Part shown: positions 19,795 to 28,595 of the stretch, one piece after another | Position numbering within the stretch: the first letter of the stretch is position 1 | How the letters are laid out: each line of letters begins with the position of its first letter | Origin: Flavobacteriales bacterium | GTDB taxonomy: Bacteria; Bacteroidota; Bacteroidia; NS11-12g; UBA9320 | Direction of reading: 5' to 3' | Assembly: GCA_020635395.1 (NCBI GenBank) | Contig: JACJZV010000005.1 | Location: 1-64,000 of the forward strand | DNA length: 64,000 bases | Translations under genes and position numbers: made by a program | The notes under the pieces: generated by a model | What the model was told of the DNA's origin: nothing | Databases searched by the model: none | Seen by the model: the letters and a program-made list of their open reading frames with translations, nothing else

Positions 19795-20232
19795 ATGTTA
19801 TCAAAAAATCAAGCACGGTTGTTCTTTATCGGAGGCACAATCGTCACTTTTAGCATTTTCTTGGGATTGTCGTGGCACACTTTGAGTACGGAGGTACCGA
19901 AGAAAACCAATTCACAAAAAATTACCAAAACCGTTGTCAGCGGCAAGGCCTTGTGGGAGTCCAATAATTGCATGGGCTGCCACAGTATTTTTGGCGAAGG
20001 AGCCTATTATGCACCTGAGCTTACAAAGGTAATTGAGCGACGAGGGGAGGGTTTTGTAAAAGCCGTTTTGATGTCAAAAACCCCGTGGAGTCCTCGTGGA
20101 CGTAAAATGGTAGCCTACGGTTTTTCGGAAGAAGAAGCCAATAATCTTGTCGAATTTTTTAAATGGTGTGGTGAAGCCGATTTGAATGGATTTCCCGCTA
20201 AACCACCCTATAAAGCAGAGTCAAATCATTAA
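19795..20232 (+). CDS. norC: Nitric oxide reductase subunit C (cytochrome c)
   Basis: NorC is the membrane-anchored monohaem cytochrome c that passes electrons to NorB. The 145-residue protein has one N-terminal membrane helix (about residues 8-28) and a single haem-attachment site CMGCH at residues 59-63. The following SIFGEGAYYAPELTKV and the distal-ligand region PWSPRGRKMVAYGFSEEE (axial Met) are highly characteristic of NorC. It is first in an eight-gene cluster; norB begins 11 bp later. The dyad and -7 element upstream suggest regulated expression, plausibly by NO or low oxygen. Identification is strong. Confidence 0.94.
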   Translation: MLSKNQARLFFIGGTIVTFSIFLGLSWHTLSTEVPKKTNSQKITKTVVSGKALWESNNCMGCHSIFGEGAYYAPELTKVIERRGEGFVKAVLMSKTPWSPRGRKMVAYGFSEEEANNLVEFFKWCGEADLNGFPAKPPYKAESNH

Positions 20233-20243
20233 TTTTTAATACA

Positions 20244-21587
20244 ATGAAGTACAAATCTCAAAAAATAGCATATTGGTTTTTTGCCCTTTCCATGTTGTTG
20301 CTTTCATTGCAGCTGATATATGGTTTTATCATGGGTTTTGCCCACATGGGTTACGATGGGCTTCACTCAATCTTTCCGTTTAACACGGCAAGAGCTGTGC
20401 ATACCAACCTATTAGTTATGTGGTTGCTTTCAGGGTTTATGGGGGCAGCTTACTATATTATACCAGAAGAAGCTGAAAACGAACTGGTAAACGTTAAACT
20501 CGCTTATGTGCAGCTTATTTCATTTGCCTTAGTAGGGGTTGTTGCCATAATTGGTTATCACTTCAACTATTGGGAGGGTCGCAAATTTCTTGAAATTCCT
20601 CGACCACTCGACTGGTTGGTGGTTGTCAATGTGCTTACCTTTCTTGGTCTTATTTTGATGACTTTGTTTAAAGGTAAAAAGAGAACAACCACATCATTGG
20701 TATTGACAATGGGGCTGGTATTTGCCGCCCTCTTATATCTACCCGGAATGATTTGGTTTGACAATCAAACGATGGATTCATTTTTTAGATGGTGGGTAGT
20801 TCACCTTTGGGTTGAGGGTGTTTGGGAACTTATCATGGGTGGTATTTTGGCATTTTTACTTATAAAAATTACTGGAGTTGACCGTGAGGTAATAGAAAAG
20901 TGGCTGTATGTAATTGTGGGACTTACCTTTATTTCGGGTATATTGGGTACTGGACACCATTATTATTTCATTGGCACACCCAAATATTGGTTGACTATTG
21001 GGGGTATTTTTTCTGCCCTTGAACCCCTTGCATTTCTGGGAATGGCTCTATTTGCCGTTTATATGTATCGAAAAGGAGAAAAAAAGCACCCAAACAAAAC
21101 AGCATTAAACTGGACTTTGGGAACTGCCATCGTTTCCTTTGTTGGTGCAGGTTTGCTCGGTTTGGCTCACACATTGCCTCAAGTAAACCTCTACACCCAC
21201 GGCACATTGGTTACTGCTATGCACGGACACCTTGCATTTTGGGGAGCTTATGCCATGATTGTTTTGGCAGTAATAAGCTACGCATTGCCCAATCTTACGG
21301 GTAGAAAATTGTATGATACCCCACGCGGAATGTATGCATTTTGGCTCTCCAACATCGGTATGTTGGGAATGACAGTGGCCTTTGGCGTGGCTGGCGTGGC
21401 ACAAGTGTATATGGAGCGAATAATGGGTGTAGAATTTGGCGTTGTTCAGAAAGAAATACAAGTTCACTTTTTTGTATTAATATGCTGTGCAACCCTATTT
21501 ACCATAGGCATTGCCCTGTATATCCTTGAATTTATCCGACATGGAAAACCAAATGACGAAGCAATTATTAACAACAACAATATATAA
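20244..21587 (+). CDS. norB: Nitric oxide reductase subunit B
   Basis: NorB reduces two NO to N2O in the inner membrane using a haem b / haem b3-FeB centre. The 447-residue protein has about twelve helices. Diagnostic segments are HTNLLVMWLLSGFMGAAYY (haem ligand His), WVVHLWVEGVWELIMGG with the His and two functional Glu of the active site, GTGHHYYFIGTPKYW with the FeB-ligand His pair, and HGHLAFWGAYAMIVLA near the C-terminus. It lacks the N-terminal quinol-oxidising extension of qNor, agreeing with a separate NorC next to it. It is spaced 17 bp before nirK. Confidence 0.96.
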   Translation: MKYKSQKIAYWFFALSMLLLSLQLIYGFIMGFAHMGYDGLHSIFPFNTARAVHTNLLVMWLLSGFMGAAYYIIPEEAENELVNVKLAYVQLISFALVGVVAIIGYHFNYWEGRKFLEIPRPLDWLVVVNVLTFLGLILMTLFKGKKRTTTSLVLTMGLVFAALLYLPGMIWFDNQTMDSFFRWWVVHLWVEGVWELIMGGILAFLLIKITGVDREVIEKWLYVIVGLTFISGILGTGHHYYFIGTPKYWLTIGGIFSALEPLAFLGMALFAVYMYRKGEKKHPNKTALNWTLGTAIVSFVGAGLLGLAHTLPQVNLYTHGTLVTAMHGHLAFWGAYAMIVLAVISYALPNLTGRKLYDTPRGMYAFWLSNIGMLGMTVAFGVAGVAQVYMERIMGVEFGVVQKEIQVHFFVLICCATLFTIGIALYILEFIRHGKPNDEAIINNNNI

Positions 21588-21604
21588 AAAATACAATTAG
21601 TTTT

Positions 21605-23068
21605 ATGAACGCAACTTTTAAAAATCGGTTAATTATTCCTGCACTATTAGTAGTAGTGGCGGGGGCGTTTTCAATCATTTCCTGCAATAAGCAAGCGAGT
21701 GATAAAACCCTTAGTGTGGATGACATTATTGCAATGAAAACAACTGGAGAAGAAAACGCAGAATTGACTGCTCCACCCTTTGTGCCAAAACCTGTGGGTG
21801 ATAGAGCTCCAAAAAAGCTCATTGTAAATATGGAAATTGTTGAAAAAGAAATGGAAATGGACAATGGTGTGAAATATACCTATTGGACTTTTGGAGGCTC
21901 GGTTCCGGGCAGTTTTATCCGAACCAGAGTGGGTGATGAAATAGAGTTTCACTTAAAAAACCATCCAGACAACAAATTGCCGCACAATATTGACCTACAT
22001 GCCGTTACCGGACAGGGCGGTGGTGCAGCATCTTCATTTGTTGCACCCGGACACGAGGTAACCTTTTCGTTTAAAGTAATCAATCAGGGTATATTCATAT
22101 ACCACTGTGCTACTGCCCCCGTAGGTATGCACATTGCCAACGGTATGTACGGTTTAATTTTGGTAGAACCCGAAGGTGGATTGCCAAAAGTGGACAAAGA
22201 ATATTATGTAGTGCAAGGAGATTTCTACACCAAAGGAAGTTATGGTGAAACCGGTTTGCAGGCTTTTGATATGAACAAAGCAATAAAAGAAGATGCAGAT
22301 TATGTTGTATTCAATGGTAAAGTAGGTTCATTAACTGGCGACAACGCCATTACGGCAAAAGTTGGCGAAACAGTACGTTTGTTTGTCGGAAACGGTGGTC
22401 CTAACTTAGTTTCTTCATTCCACGTAATCGGAGAAATCTTTGACAAAGTATATGTAGAAGGCGGTGAATTGATCAACAAAAATGTGCAAACCACACTGAT
22501 ACCAGCAGGTGGGGCGGCCATTGTAGAGTTTAAATGCGAAGTGCCCGGCACATTTATTTTGGTTGACCATTCAATTATTAGAACATTCAACAAAGGCTCA
22601 TTGGGTATGCTCAAAGTTACAGGAGAAGAGAATAAAACTATCTATTCTGGCAAACAGCAAGATGGAATATACAACCCTGAGGGAGGTGTTATTCAAGAAT
22701 TGCCGAATGAACCAAAAAATACACCTGCCAAAAATTATACAATGACTGAAAGAATTGAATTGGGCAAACAGATTTATATGAAAACGTGTTTTGCCTGCCA
22801 TCAAAATAATGGTCAAGGATTGCCCAATGCCTTCCCTCCTCTTGCTGGTTCTGACTACTTCAAAGACGACGTAAACAAGGCCATAGATGCGGTGGTAAAC
22901 GGACTTACTGGCAGTATTACCGTAAACGGGAAACAATTCAACTCGGTTATGCCAAAACAAGTTATGTCGGATGATGACATAGCCAATGTACTAAACTATG
23001 TTACCAGCAGTTGGGGCAATGGCAAACAACAAATTACCCCAGAGATGGTAAAAGCTAGAAGAAAATAA
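21605..23068 (+). CDS. nirK: Copper nitrite reductase with C-terminal cytochrome c domain (lipoprotein)
   Basis: NirK reduces nitrite to NO. The 487-residue protein starts with a lipoprotein signal (FSIISC, Cys27), so it is probably membrane-anchored. Two cupredoxin domains follow with an intact set of copper ligands: PHNIDLHAV (type 2 His and catalytic Asp), HCATAPVGMH from His167/Cys168 (type 1 ligands plus a type 2 His) and SSFHVIGEIF (catalytic His). Residues about 375-487 form a class I cytochrome c domain with CFACH at 395-399 and the axial Met in SVMPKQ. Such haem-copper fusions are known and let the enzyme accept electrons through its own haem. The gene sits between norB and a nirV-like gene. 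Confidence 0.95.
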   Translation: MNATFKNRLIIPALLVVVAGAFSIISCNKQASDKTLSVDDIIAMKTTGEENAELTAPPFVPKPVGDRAPKKLIVNMEIVEKEMEMDNGVKYTYWTFGGSVPGSFIRTRVGDEIEFHLKNHPDNKLPHNIDLHAVTGQGGGAASSFVAPGHEVTFSFKVINQGIFIYHCATAPVGMHIANGMYGLILVEPEGGLPKVDKEYYVVQGDFYTKGSYGETGLQAFDMNKAIKEDADYVVFNGKVGSLTGDNAITAKVGETVRLFVGNGGPNLVSSFHVIGEIFDKVYVEGGELINKNVQTTLIPAGGAAIVEFKCEVPGTFILVDHSIIRTFNKGSLGMLKVTGEENKTIYSGKQQDGIYNPEGGVIQELPNEPKNTPAKNYTMTERIELGKQIYMKTCFACHQNNGQGLPNAFPPLAGSDYFKDDVNKAIDAVVNGLTGSITVNGKQFNSVMPKQVMSDDDIANVLNYVTSSWGNGKQQITPEMVKARRK

Positions 23069-23116
23069 TTTCTGCTAATTTCATTGGCAGCAAAGAAAAA
23101 ACTTCGAAGCAATACA

Positions 23117-23950
23117 ATGAAGCATAAATATTTCTTGTTTTTAGTGGCATTTTTACCTGCATCCTGTCAAAAAATGGATGCAGGTAATTTTGTCGAAAAT
23201 GTATCTACACCCTCTGTGTTTATTGATGACTCTGTAAAAATGAAACACATTACCGGAGGAAGTTATAAACCCTTGTATGGCAAAGATTCGGCAGACATAA
23301 TTGTACATGATTTTTTACTGGATGAACACCCCGTTACCAATATGCAGTATAAAAAATTCGTTATGGCAAATCCACAGTGGAGAAGATCGGCAGTAAAAAA
23401 GATTTTTGCAGACGGAAACTATCTAAAAACTTGGGATTCTGACACATCATTTCCTGCCAATATTCACCCCAATGCTCCGGTTACCAACATCAGTTGGTAT
23501 GCTGCCGAAGCCTATGCAACATCTGTCGGAAAAAGATTGCCCAACATAGATGAATGGGAATATGTGGGTATGGCCGATGAAACAAACTACGATGCCCGTA
23601 TAAACAAATCATACAACGAAGCAATACTGGCATGGTATGAAAAACCCCGAACTTTTGGCAATGAGGTGGCACAAAATGCTCAAAACAAATGGGAGATTTA
23701 CGATATGCACGGATTGGTTTGGGAATGGATACAAGATTTTAATTCGGTATTGATGAGCGGAGAGTCGAGAAAAGATGGTGCCACCGACCGGAATTTGTTT
23801 TGCGGCAGTGCCTCGTTGGGTGCTTCCGACCTAATGAACTATGCCGCATTTATGCGATATGCTTTTAGGGGAAGTTTAAAAGCCAATTACTGCATTCAAA
23901 ACTTGGGATTTAGATGTGCAAAAGACATTAAAAATAAAGAAAATGAATAA
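23117..23950 (+). CDS. NirV-like formylglycine-generating-enzyme-type (SUMF1) lipoprotein
   Basis: A 277-residue SUMF1-fold protein with a lipoprotein-like signal (FLPASC). Family segments are MKHITGGSYKPLYG near the start, FLLDEHPVTNMQYKKF, PVTNISWYAAEAYATSVGKR, LPNIDEWEYV and the C-terminal GSLKANYCIQNLGFRC. Proteins of this type called NirV accompany nirK in many denitrifiers, but their biochemical role is not established. I start at the ATG at 23117; a TTG at 23084 would place 11 charged residues before the signal peptide. The same fold is used by GldK, but position after nirK and the small size favour NirV. The last 8 bp overlap the sco start. Confidence 0.82.
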   Translation: MKHKYFLFLVAFLPASCQKMDAGNFVENVSTPSVFIDDSVKMKHITGGSYKPLYGKDSADIIVHDFLLDEHPVTNMQYKKFVMANPQWRRSAVKKIFADGNYLKTWDSDTSFPANIHPNAPVTNISWYAAEAYATSVGKRLPNIDEWEYVGMADETNYDARINKSYNEAILAWYEKPRTFGNEVAQNAQNKWEIYDMHGLVWEWIQDFNSVLMSGESRKDGATDRNLFCGSASLGASDLMNYAAFMRYAFRGSLKANYCIQNLGFRCAKDIKNKENE

Positions 23951-24524
23951 ATACCTTGTTATATCTGCACTCATACTGCTGTTTGTGGGTTGCACGTCAA
24001 AAAACAGCGAAAACCCAAACTCCATAACCGAAGAATCCATTTTTAACTTGCAATCAGAATGGCAAAACCAAAATGGTGAGACGGTAAAATTGACAAACTA
24101 CAAGGGCGAAGTTTTGGTGGTGGTAATGATTTATACCTCTTGCCAATCGGCCTGCCCTCGCTTGGTGGCCGATATGCGGGATATAGAGTCAAAAATACCT
24201 GAGAAATATTTAGATGGGGTAAAGCTAATTTTAGTAAGTATCGACCCCGAAACCGACACTCCCGAACGCCTCAAAGAATTTGCATCTACCAACCAAATGA
24301 GCGACCCTCATTGGGTTTTTTTAAGGAGCAACATTGTTTCTACACAAGAATTTGCCAATGTTTTGGCTGTAAAATACAAACAAATTTCCCCGAAGGATTT
24401 TTCACATTCCAATATTATCAGTGTTTTTGATCGGGGAGGAAATCTGGTTCATCAACAGGAAGGACTGGGTGTAAATAATGAAAACACGGTTAACACAATT
24501 ATCAACACTTTAAAAACAAAATAG
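23943..24524 (+). CDS. SCO1/SenC-family copper chaperone lipoprotein
   Basis: Sco proteins are thioredoxin-fold, copper-binding chaperones on the periplasmic face. The 193-residue product has a lipoprotein signal (LLFVGC, Cys17), the copper-binding CQSAC at residues 67-71 and the third ligand His155 in DFSHSN. SIDPETDTPERLKEF is the common Sco signature. Its place in the cluster suggests copper delivery to NirK, a role that is inferred; Sco is better known for the CuA site of cytochrome oxidase or N2O reductase. The ATG at 23943 overlaps the end of the NirV-like gene; an in-frame earlier start would lie before the lipoprotein signal. Confidence 0.9.
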   Translation: MNKYLVISALILLFVGCTSKNSENPNSITEESIFNLQSEWQNQNGETVKLTNYKGEVLVVVMIYTSCQSACPRLVADMRDIESKIPEKYLDGVKLILVSIDPETDTPERLKEFASTNQMSDPHWVFLRSNIVSTQEFANVLAVKYKQISPKDFSHSNIISVFDRGGNLVHQQEGLGVNNENTVNTIINTLKTK

Positions 24525-24525
24525 T

Positions 24526-25842
24526 ATGAAACGTAAAATATATTTTCTGCTTACCTTTCTATGCCTACAATTTATGGCCAATGCTCAGTTTACCTTTAAC
24601 GCACAAAGCTTGCAACGAGGAGAGTATCGAAACGGCTATAACAAAATAATGAGCCTACATACTGCCCCGGCAGTTTTTGTTGCTCATCGGTTGCGGTTAG
24701 AAACAACATACAAAATGGATAGTGTTAAATTTTATATGTCCGTTCAAGATATACGCACATGGGGTGCCACCCCAAGCACCAAATTGTCTGATAATTTTTT
24801 ATCGCTATATGAAGGCTATGTGGAGTTTCCGGTTGCAAAAAATATGGTGGCCAAAGCCGGAAGACAAGAGTTGGCCTACGACAACGCTCGGTTTTTAGGA
24901 AACCTTGACTGGGCTGTTCAGGCTCGTTCACACGATTTCTTACTTTTTAAATGCGAAAAAAAGGATAGAAAATTGCACTTTGGTGGCGGATATAGTGCCG
25001 ACAATCAAACACTTACAAGAAGTACTTATCAAACCAACAATTTTAAAGAAGCTCAATTTGTGCATTATCAAAATAAGTTTAAAGGACTTTCCTACTCACT
25101 TATTTTTTGGAATAATGGACTTGCTGCCTCGCCAAAAGACAGCTTGGGAAACCCCATTAATAAGGTAACATTATACTCTCAAACGTTGGGTATTTCTAAC
25201 CTTTCATACCAGATAAAAAAAACCACCCTTTCCGGATTTTTTTACTCCCAATCTGGAAAAGATGTAATTAATAGAACCATTGGAGCTTACGATGCCTCGA
25301 TTAGTATTTCATACAAAAAAGAATTGTCGGAAACCAAAAAAGAGTTTTTACAATTAACATTGGGTGCAGAAATGATGTCGGGAAACAAGGACCTTGCCCC
25401 GTCGGCTACGCGTAATAATGCTTTTAGTCCTTTTTACGGAACCAACCACATGCACAACGGATACATGGATCTTTTTTATGTAGGCGGAAGAAACGAGAAC
25501 CAACTTGGGTTGAACGATTATTTTTTGAGAATTAAATATCAGCCCAGCAGCAAACACTTTATTTCTTTAAATAGCCACTATTTTAGCACAAACCAAAAAC
25601 CGCTGTTAAACGGCGTTTCGCCCGGCTACGAATCGGCTTTGGGAGAAGAGTTTGACCTTACGTATGGACGAATAATAAACAAAACTGTTTCCTTACAGAT
25701 TGGTTATTCGCAGTTTTTTAACACCAAAGCAATAGATTCTCTTCAAAAAGTAGCCAACTCAAAAGCAACACAAAATTGGGCTTATGTGGCGGTGCTTTTC
25801 CGACCAAACAATCCTAAACGATTTACCGGTTTAAACTTTTAA
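24526..25842 (+). CDS. Alginate-export-like outer-membrane beta-barrel protein
   Basis: A 438-residue protein with a signal peptide ending QFMANAQ and a porin-like barrel of alternating aromatic and polar strands. AGRQELAYDNARFLGNLDW and the repeated strand ends resemble the alginate-export (AlgE) barrel family, a label often given to Bacteroidota porins of unknown substrate. One base separates it from the sco stop and five from norQ, so it is within the denitrification operon. A role in passage of nitrite, copper or another small solute is a guess from context. No alginate genes are near. Confidence 0.72.
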   Translation: MKRKIYFLLTFLCLQFMANAQFTFNAQSLQRGEYRNGYNKIMSLHTAPAVFVAHRLRLETTYKMDSVKFYMSVQDIRTWGATPSTKLSDNFLSLYEGYVEFPVAKNMVAKAGRQELAYDNARFLGNLDWAVQARSHDFLLFKCEKKDRKLHFGGGYSADNQTLTRSTYQTNNFKEAQFVHYQNKFKGLSYSLIFWNNGLAASPKDSLGNPINKVTLYSQTLGISNLSYQIKKTTLSGFFYSQSGKDVINRTIGAYDASISISYKKELSETKKEFLQLTLGAEMMSGNKDLAPSATRNNAFSPFYGTNHMHNGYMDLFYVGGRNENQLGLNDYFLRIKYQPSSKHFISLNSHYFSTNQKPLLNGVSPGYESALGEEFDLTYGRIINKTVSLQIGYSQFFNTKAIDSLQKVANSKATQNWAYVAVLFRPNNPKRFTGLNF

Positions 25843-25847
25843 AAGGA

Positions 25848-26657
25848 ATGAACCCAAATCAAATAAAAGACGGTGCAGATGCAGCAAATGCCCCTTACTA
25901 TAAAGTAATTGGAAAAGAAACTGTGGTGTTTGAACACGCCTGGCAAAACAAACTGCCTGTGTTGCTTAAAGGCCCCACCGGCAGTGGCAAAACTCGCCTC
26001 ATCGAATACATGTCTCACCAATTGAATACTACATTAATAACGGTGAGCTGCCATGAAGAAACATCGTCAACCGATTTGATTGGAAGATATATTATTAAAG
26101 GCAGCGAAACGCTTTGGGTAGATGGACCAATGACTCAAGCCGTAAAAAAAGGATATATTCTGTATTTGGACGAGGTGGCCGAAGCCAGACCCGATGTTAT
26201 GGTTGCCATACACTCGCTTACCGACCACCGACGACAGTTGTTTATTGACAAACTGGGGGAGAGCATTGATGCCCACCCCCAGTTTATGTTGGTGGCATCC
26301 TTCAATCCGGGTTATCAAAAAGGATATAAAGAGCTAAAACCATCAACTCGGCAACGTTTTGTCTCGCTTTGGTTTGACTACCCTTTGCCAGATGTGGAAT
26401 CGGAAATAATTCAAAAAGAAACCGCAATAGACCAAAGCACGGCCACTAAAATAGTTGCCCTTGCCAACAAAATACGCAATTTGCACGAAATGGGATTGAC
26501 CGAAACAGCCTCGACGCGGTTGCTGGTAAACGCCGCCAAACTGATACAGAGCGGGTTGCCAAAACGGCTCTCGGTGAAATGTGCCATTGCCCAAGCCCTT
26601 ACAGACGACAAAGAGTCGCTTACGGCTCTCAATGATCTTTGCGACTTAATGATTTGA
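25848..26657 (+). CDS. norQ: NorQ/CbbQ-family AAA+ ATPase
   Basis: NorQ is a MoxR-class ATPase needed, with NorD, to insert or activate the non-haem iron of NorB. The 269-residue protein has Walker A GPTGSGKT at residues 42-49 and Walker B YILYLDEVAEA near 100-110. ASFNPGYQKGYKELKPSTRQ (sensor and Arg region) and SVKCAIAQALTDD near the end are close to the CbbQ/NirQ/NorQ group. norD follows 4 bp later, matching the standard norQD arrangement. Assignment to NorQ rather than CbbQ relies on the nor cluster context, which is unambiguous. Confidence 0.92.
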   Translation: MNPNQIKDGADAANAPYYKVIGKETVVFEHAWQNKLPVLLKGPTGSGKTRLIEYMSHQLNTTLITVSCHEETSSTDLIGRYIIKGSETLWVDGPMTQAVKKGYILYLDEVAEARPDVMVAIHSLTDHRRQLFIDKLGESIDAHPQFMLVASFNPGYQKGYKELKPSTRQRFVSLWFDYPLPDVESEIIQKETAIDQSTATKIVALANKIRNLHEMGLTETASTRLLVNAAKLIQSGLPKRLSVKCAIAQALTDDKESLTALNDLCDLMI

Positions 26658-26661
26658 GAAA

Positions 26662-28419
26662 ATGGAGCTGGATGAAATTTTGTATTCCAAAATTGTTAAA
26701 CTGCTTCAAAAGCGAAAAAAGAAGAAAGAAGATTCCAACCCGCACATTGTTTACCTTTCTGATATTCAACCACGATTGCTTTTTATTGCGAGGGCATTAA
26801 CCGGTAGCCCCATAGAAATTTATCCGGCAGAAAGAGAAGGTGGATATAAAAATGATGATTTCTTTCTTCCCGAAAAAATCAACCTTTTTTCTTCTGTTGA
26901 TCAAAACGTGCAGTTTTATTTTTTCCGTATTTTCTTTCTTTCTATTCAATACCAACTCCAATTAAACTTAATGAAACCAACAGAAAATGAGGAAATTACC
27001 GAAAAGCAAACCGAACAAAATGCCAAACCGATTTTGGAAAAAATGGAAACAGATTTTCCAAACGTTTACAGCATTTACCAAGGTTTGTTAAACCAATTTA
27101 TACTTCAAAACCAATCGCAAACACCCGAATTGTTTTGGTTTTATGGCAAATGGATGTACAACTCCCCAAACACCATAAAAAACCCAAAAACAAACCATGA
27201 AAAAAATAATCCGTTGGCTCAGGCTCTTTCTGAAGAAATTAAAACAATAATTAAATCCAAGCCTGTTGAAGAAATTAAAGCCATTGAAATAGATAAAAAA
27301 GCACAAGAAGACTACGTTTTAAACCACAATTTTGAAAAGGTAGAAACGGCAGATGAGTTTAGCGGTTCGTGGCGAGATTTTGACGGAGAAGATGATTTGG
27401 AAGACCATGCCGATGCTATAAATGAGCTGAGTATGCGGTATGTGGTAAGAACAGATGAACAAAACAAAAGCATATACCAAAGTGATTTTAGAGAGAATGT
27501 GTCTATTGCCGAAGGCGATAATACACAAAGCAACGAAACGGTGCTTTCATACCCTGAATGGGACTACAAATCGAAAGAATATAAACCTGACTTTTGCAAA
27601 ATATACATCAGCAAGCTGATGGGTGCAGACCAGAGTTTTTATGCAAAAACCCTTTCTGAACAGCAAAAAACGCTAACGGGTTTGAGAAAAATGTTGGCCG
27701 CTGTAAACAACAAGCGAAGGCTGCAAAGAAGATTGCAAGATGGCAGCCAGTTTGATACCGATGCCGTAACTGACTATTTTGTTGATACGTTCGGAAAAAA
27801 AGACCCCTCAGACAAAATCTATGTTTCGGATAGAAAAAAAGAAAAATCACTTTCCATTGCTTTATTAATTGATATGAGCATGTCTGCTGATAGCTATGCC
27901 GACAACAACCGCATTATTGATGTAGAACGTCAGGTTTCTATCTTATTTGGAGAAATATTGCACGAACAATCTGTTGACTTTGCGGTATATGGCTTCAATT
28001 CGAAAACGCACAACCACTCCAATTTTATCATTGTAAAAGATTTTGACGACCCATGGAAAAAATCGGTGGCAAACTTTAGCTATTTAGAACCTACCGGCTA
28101 CACTAGAATAGGTGCTGCCATTAGGCATTGCAACCAACTGCTGCAGGCCCGAGAAAATCAGAAAAAGTGGATGATTTTGCTCTCCGACGGTAAACCAAAT
28201 GATTTTGATAGATATGAAGGCAAATACGGCATTGAAGATATTAGGAAGGCTTTGCATGAACTTAATTTTAACCATATTCAACACTATGCTCTGGCCATCG
28301 AAGCCAACGCAAAATTCTACTTACCACAAATGTTTGGCGTTAATCACTTTCAGATACTCTCTTCTGCCAACCAGTTGGTAAATGCCATGGTAAGGCTGTA
28401 TGAAAAAATAAGGGTGTAA
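26662..28419 (+). CDS. norD: NorD-type von Willebrand factor A protein
   Basis: NorD is the cytoplasmic vWA partner of NorQ in nitric oxide reductase maturation. The 585-residue protein has a poorly conserved, charged N-terminal half. The C-terminal vWA domain has the metal-ion-dependent adhesion motif DMSMS at residues 404-408, then the Thr of EPTGYTRIGAAIRH and the Asp in ILLSDGKPND. YEGKYGIEDIRKALHE is characteristic of NorD. It is the last gene of the cluster; no clear terminator follows in the 176-bp gap, which holds a -7-like element for the next gene. Confidence 0.92.
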   Translation: MELDEILYSKIVKLLQKRKKKKEDSNPHIVYLSDIQPRLLFIARALTGSPIEIYPAEREGGYKNDDFFLPEKINLFSSVDQNVQFYFFRIFFLSIQYQLQLNLMKPTENEEITEKQTEQNAKPILEKMETDFPNVYSIYQGLLNQFILQNQSQTPELFWFYGKWMYNSPNTIKNPKTNHEKNNPLAQALSEEIKTIIKSKPVEEIKAIEIDKKAQEDYVLNHNFEKVETADEFSGSWRDFDGEDDLEDHADAINELSMRYVVRTDEQNKSIYQSDFRENVSIAEGDNTQSNETVLSYPEWDYKSKEYKPDFCKIYISKLMGADQSFYAKTLSEQQKTLTGLRKMLAAVNNKRRLQRRLQDGSQFDTDAVTDYFVDTFGKKDPSDKIYVSDRKKEKSLSIALLIDMSMSADSYADNNRIIDVERQVSILFGEILHEQSVDFAVYGFNSKTHNHSNFIIVKDFDDPWKKSVANFSYLEPTGYTRIGAAIRHCNQLLQARENQKKWMILLSDGKPNDFDRYEGKYGIEDIRKALHELNFNHIQHYALAIEANAKFYLPQMFGVNHFQILSSANQLVNAMVRLYEKIRV

Positions 28420-28562
28420 TTGTATTATTCCCAACTTTGAAATCAAAAACGAATGTCACAAAGCGTATATCAAAAATAAACTATGTCGCATTTTTGGGGT
28501 AGCTTATATCCCTCAGATTTCCATTTGGAGGCCTAACCATCGACAAAATGAACAGATAAACT

Positions 28563-28570
28563 TATTTTTG
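28563..28570 (+). promoter_or_regulatory. Candidate -7 element for the lipoprotein gene at 28596
   Basis: TATTTTTG is a perfect TAnnTTTG match 26 bases before the ATG; no convincing -33 box is seen. It suggests the lipoprotein gene is a separate unit from norD. Confidence 0.35.
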
Positions 28571-28595
28571 CCACTCATATTATACTTACTGAAAA

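Noticed and set aside
23117..23950. Interpretation of the SUMF1-like protein as GldK
   Set aside because: GldK shares the fold but lies in gldKLMN operons; this gene is inside the nirK/nor cluster and resembles NirV in size and position.
25848..26657. Interpretation of the AAA+ protein as CbbQ of a RuBisCO operon
   Set aside because: No cbb genes are near; norD and norCB are adjacent.
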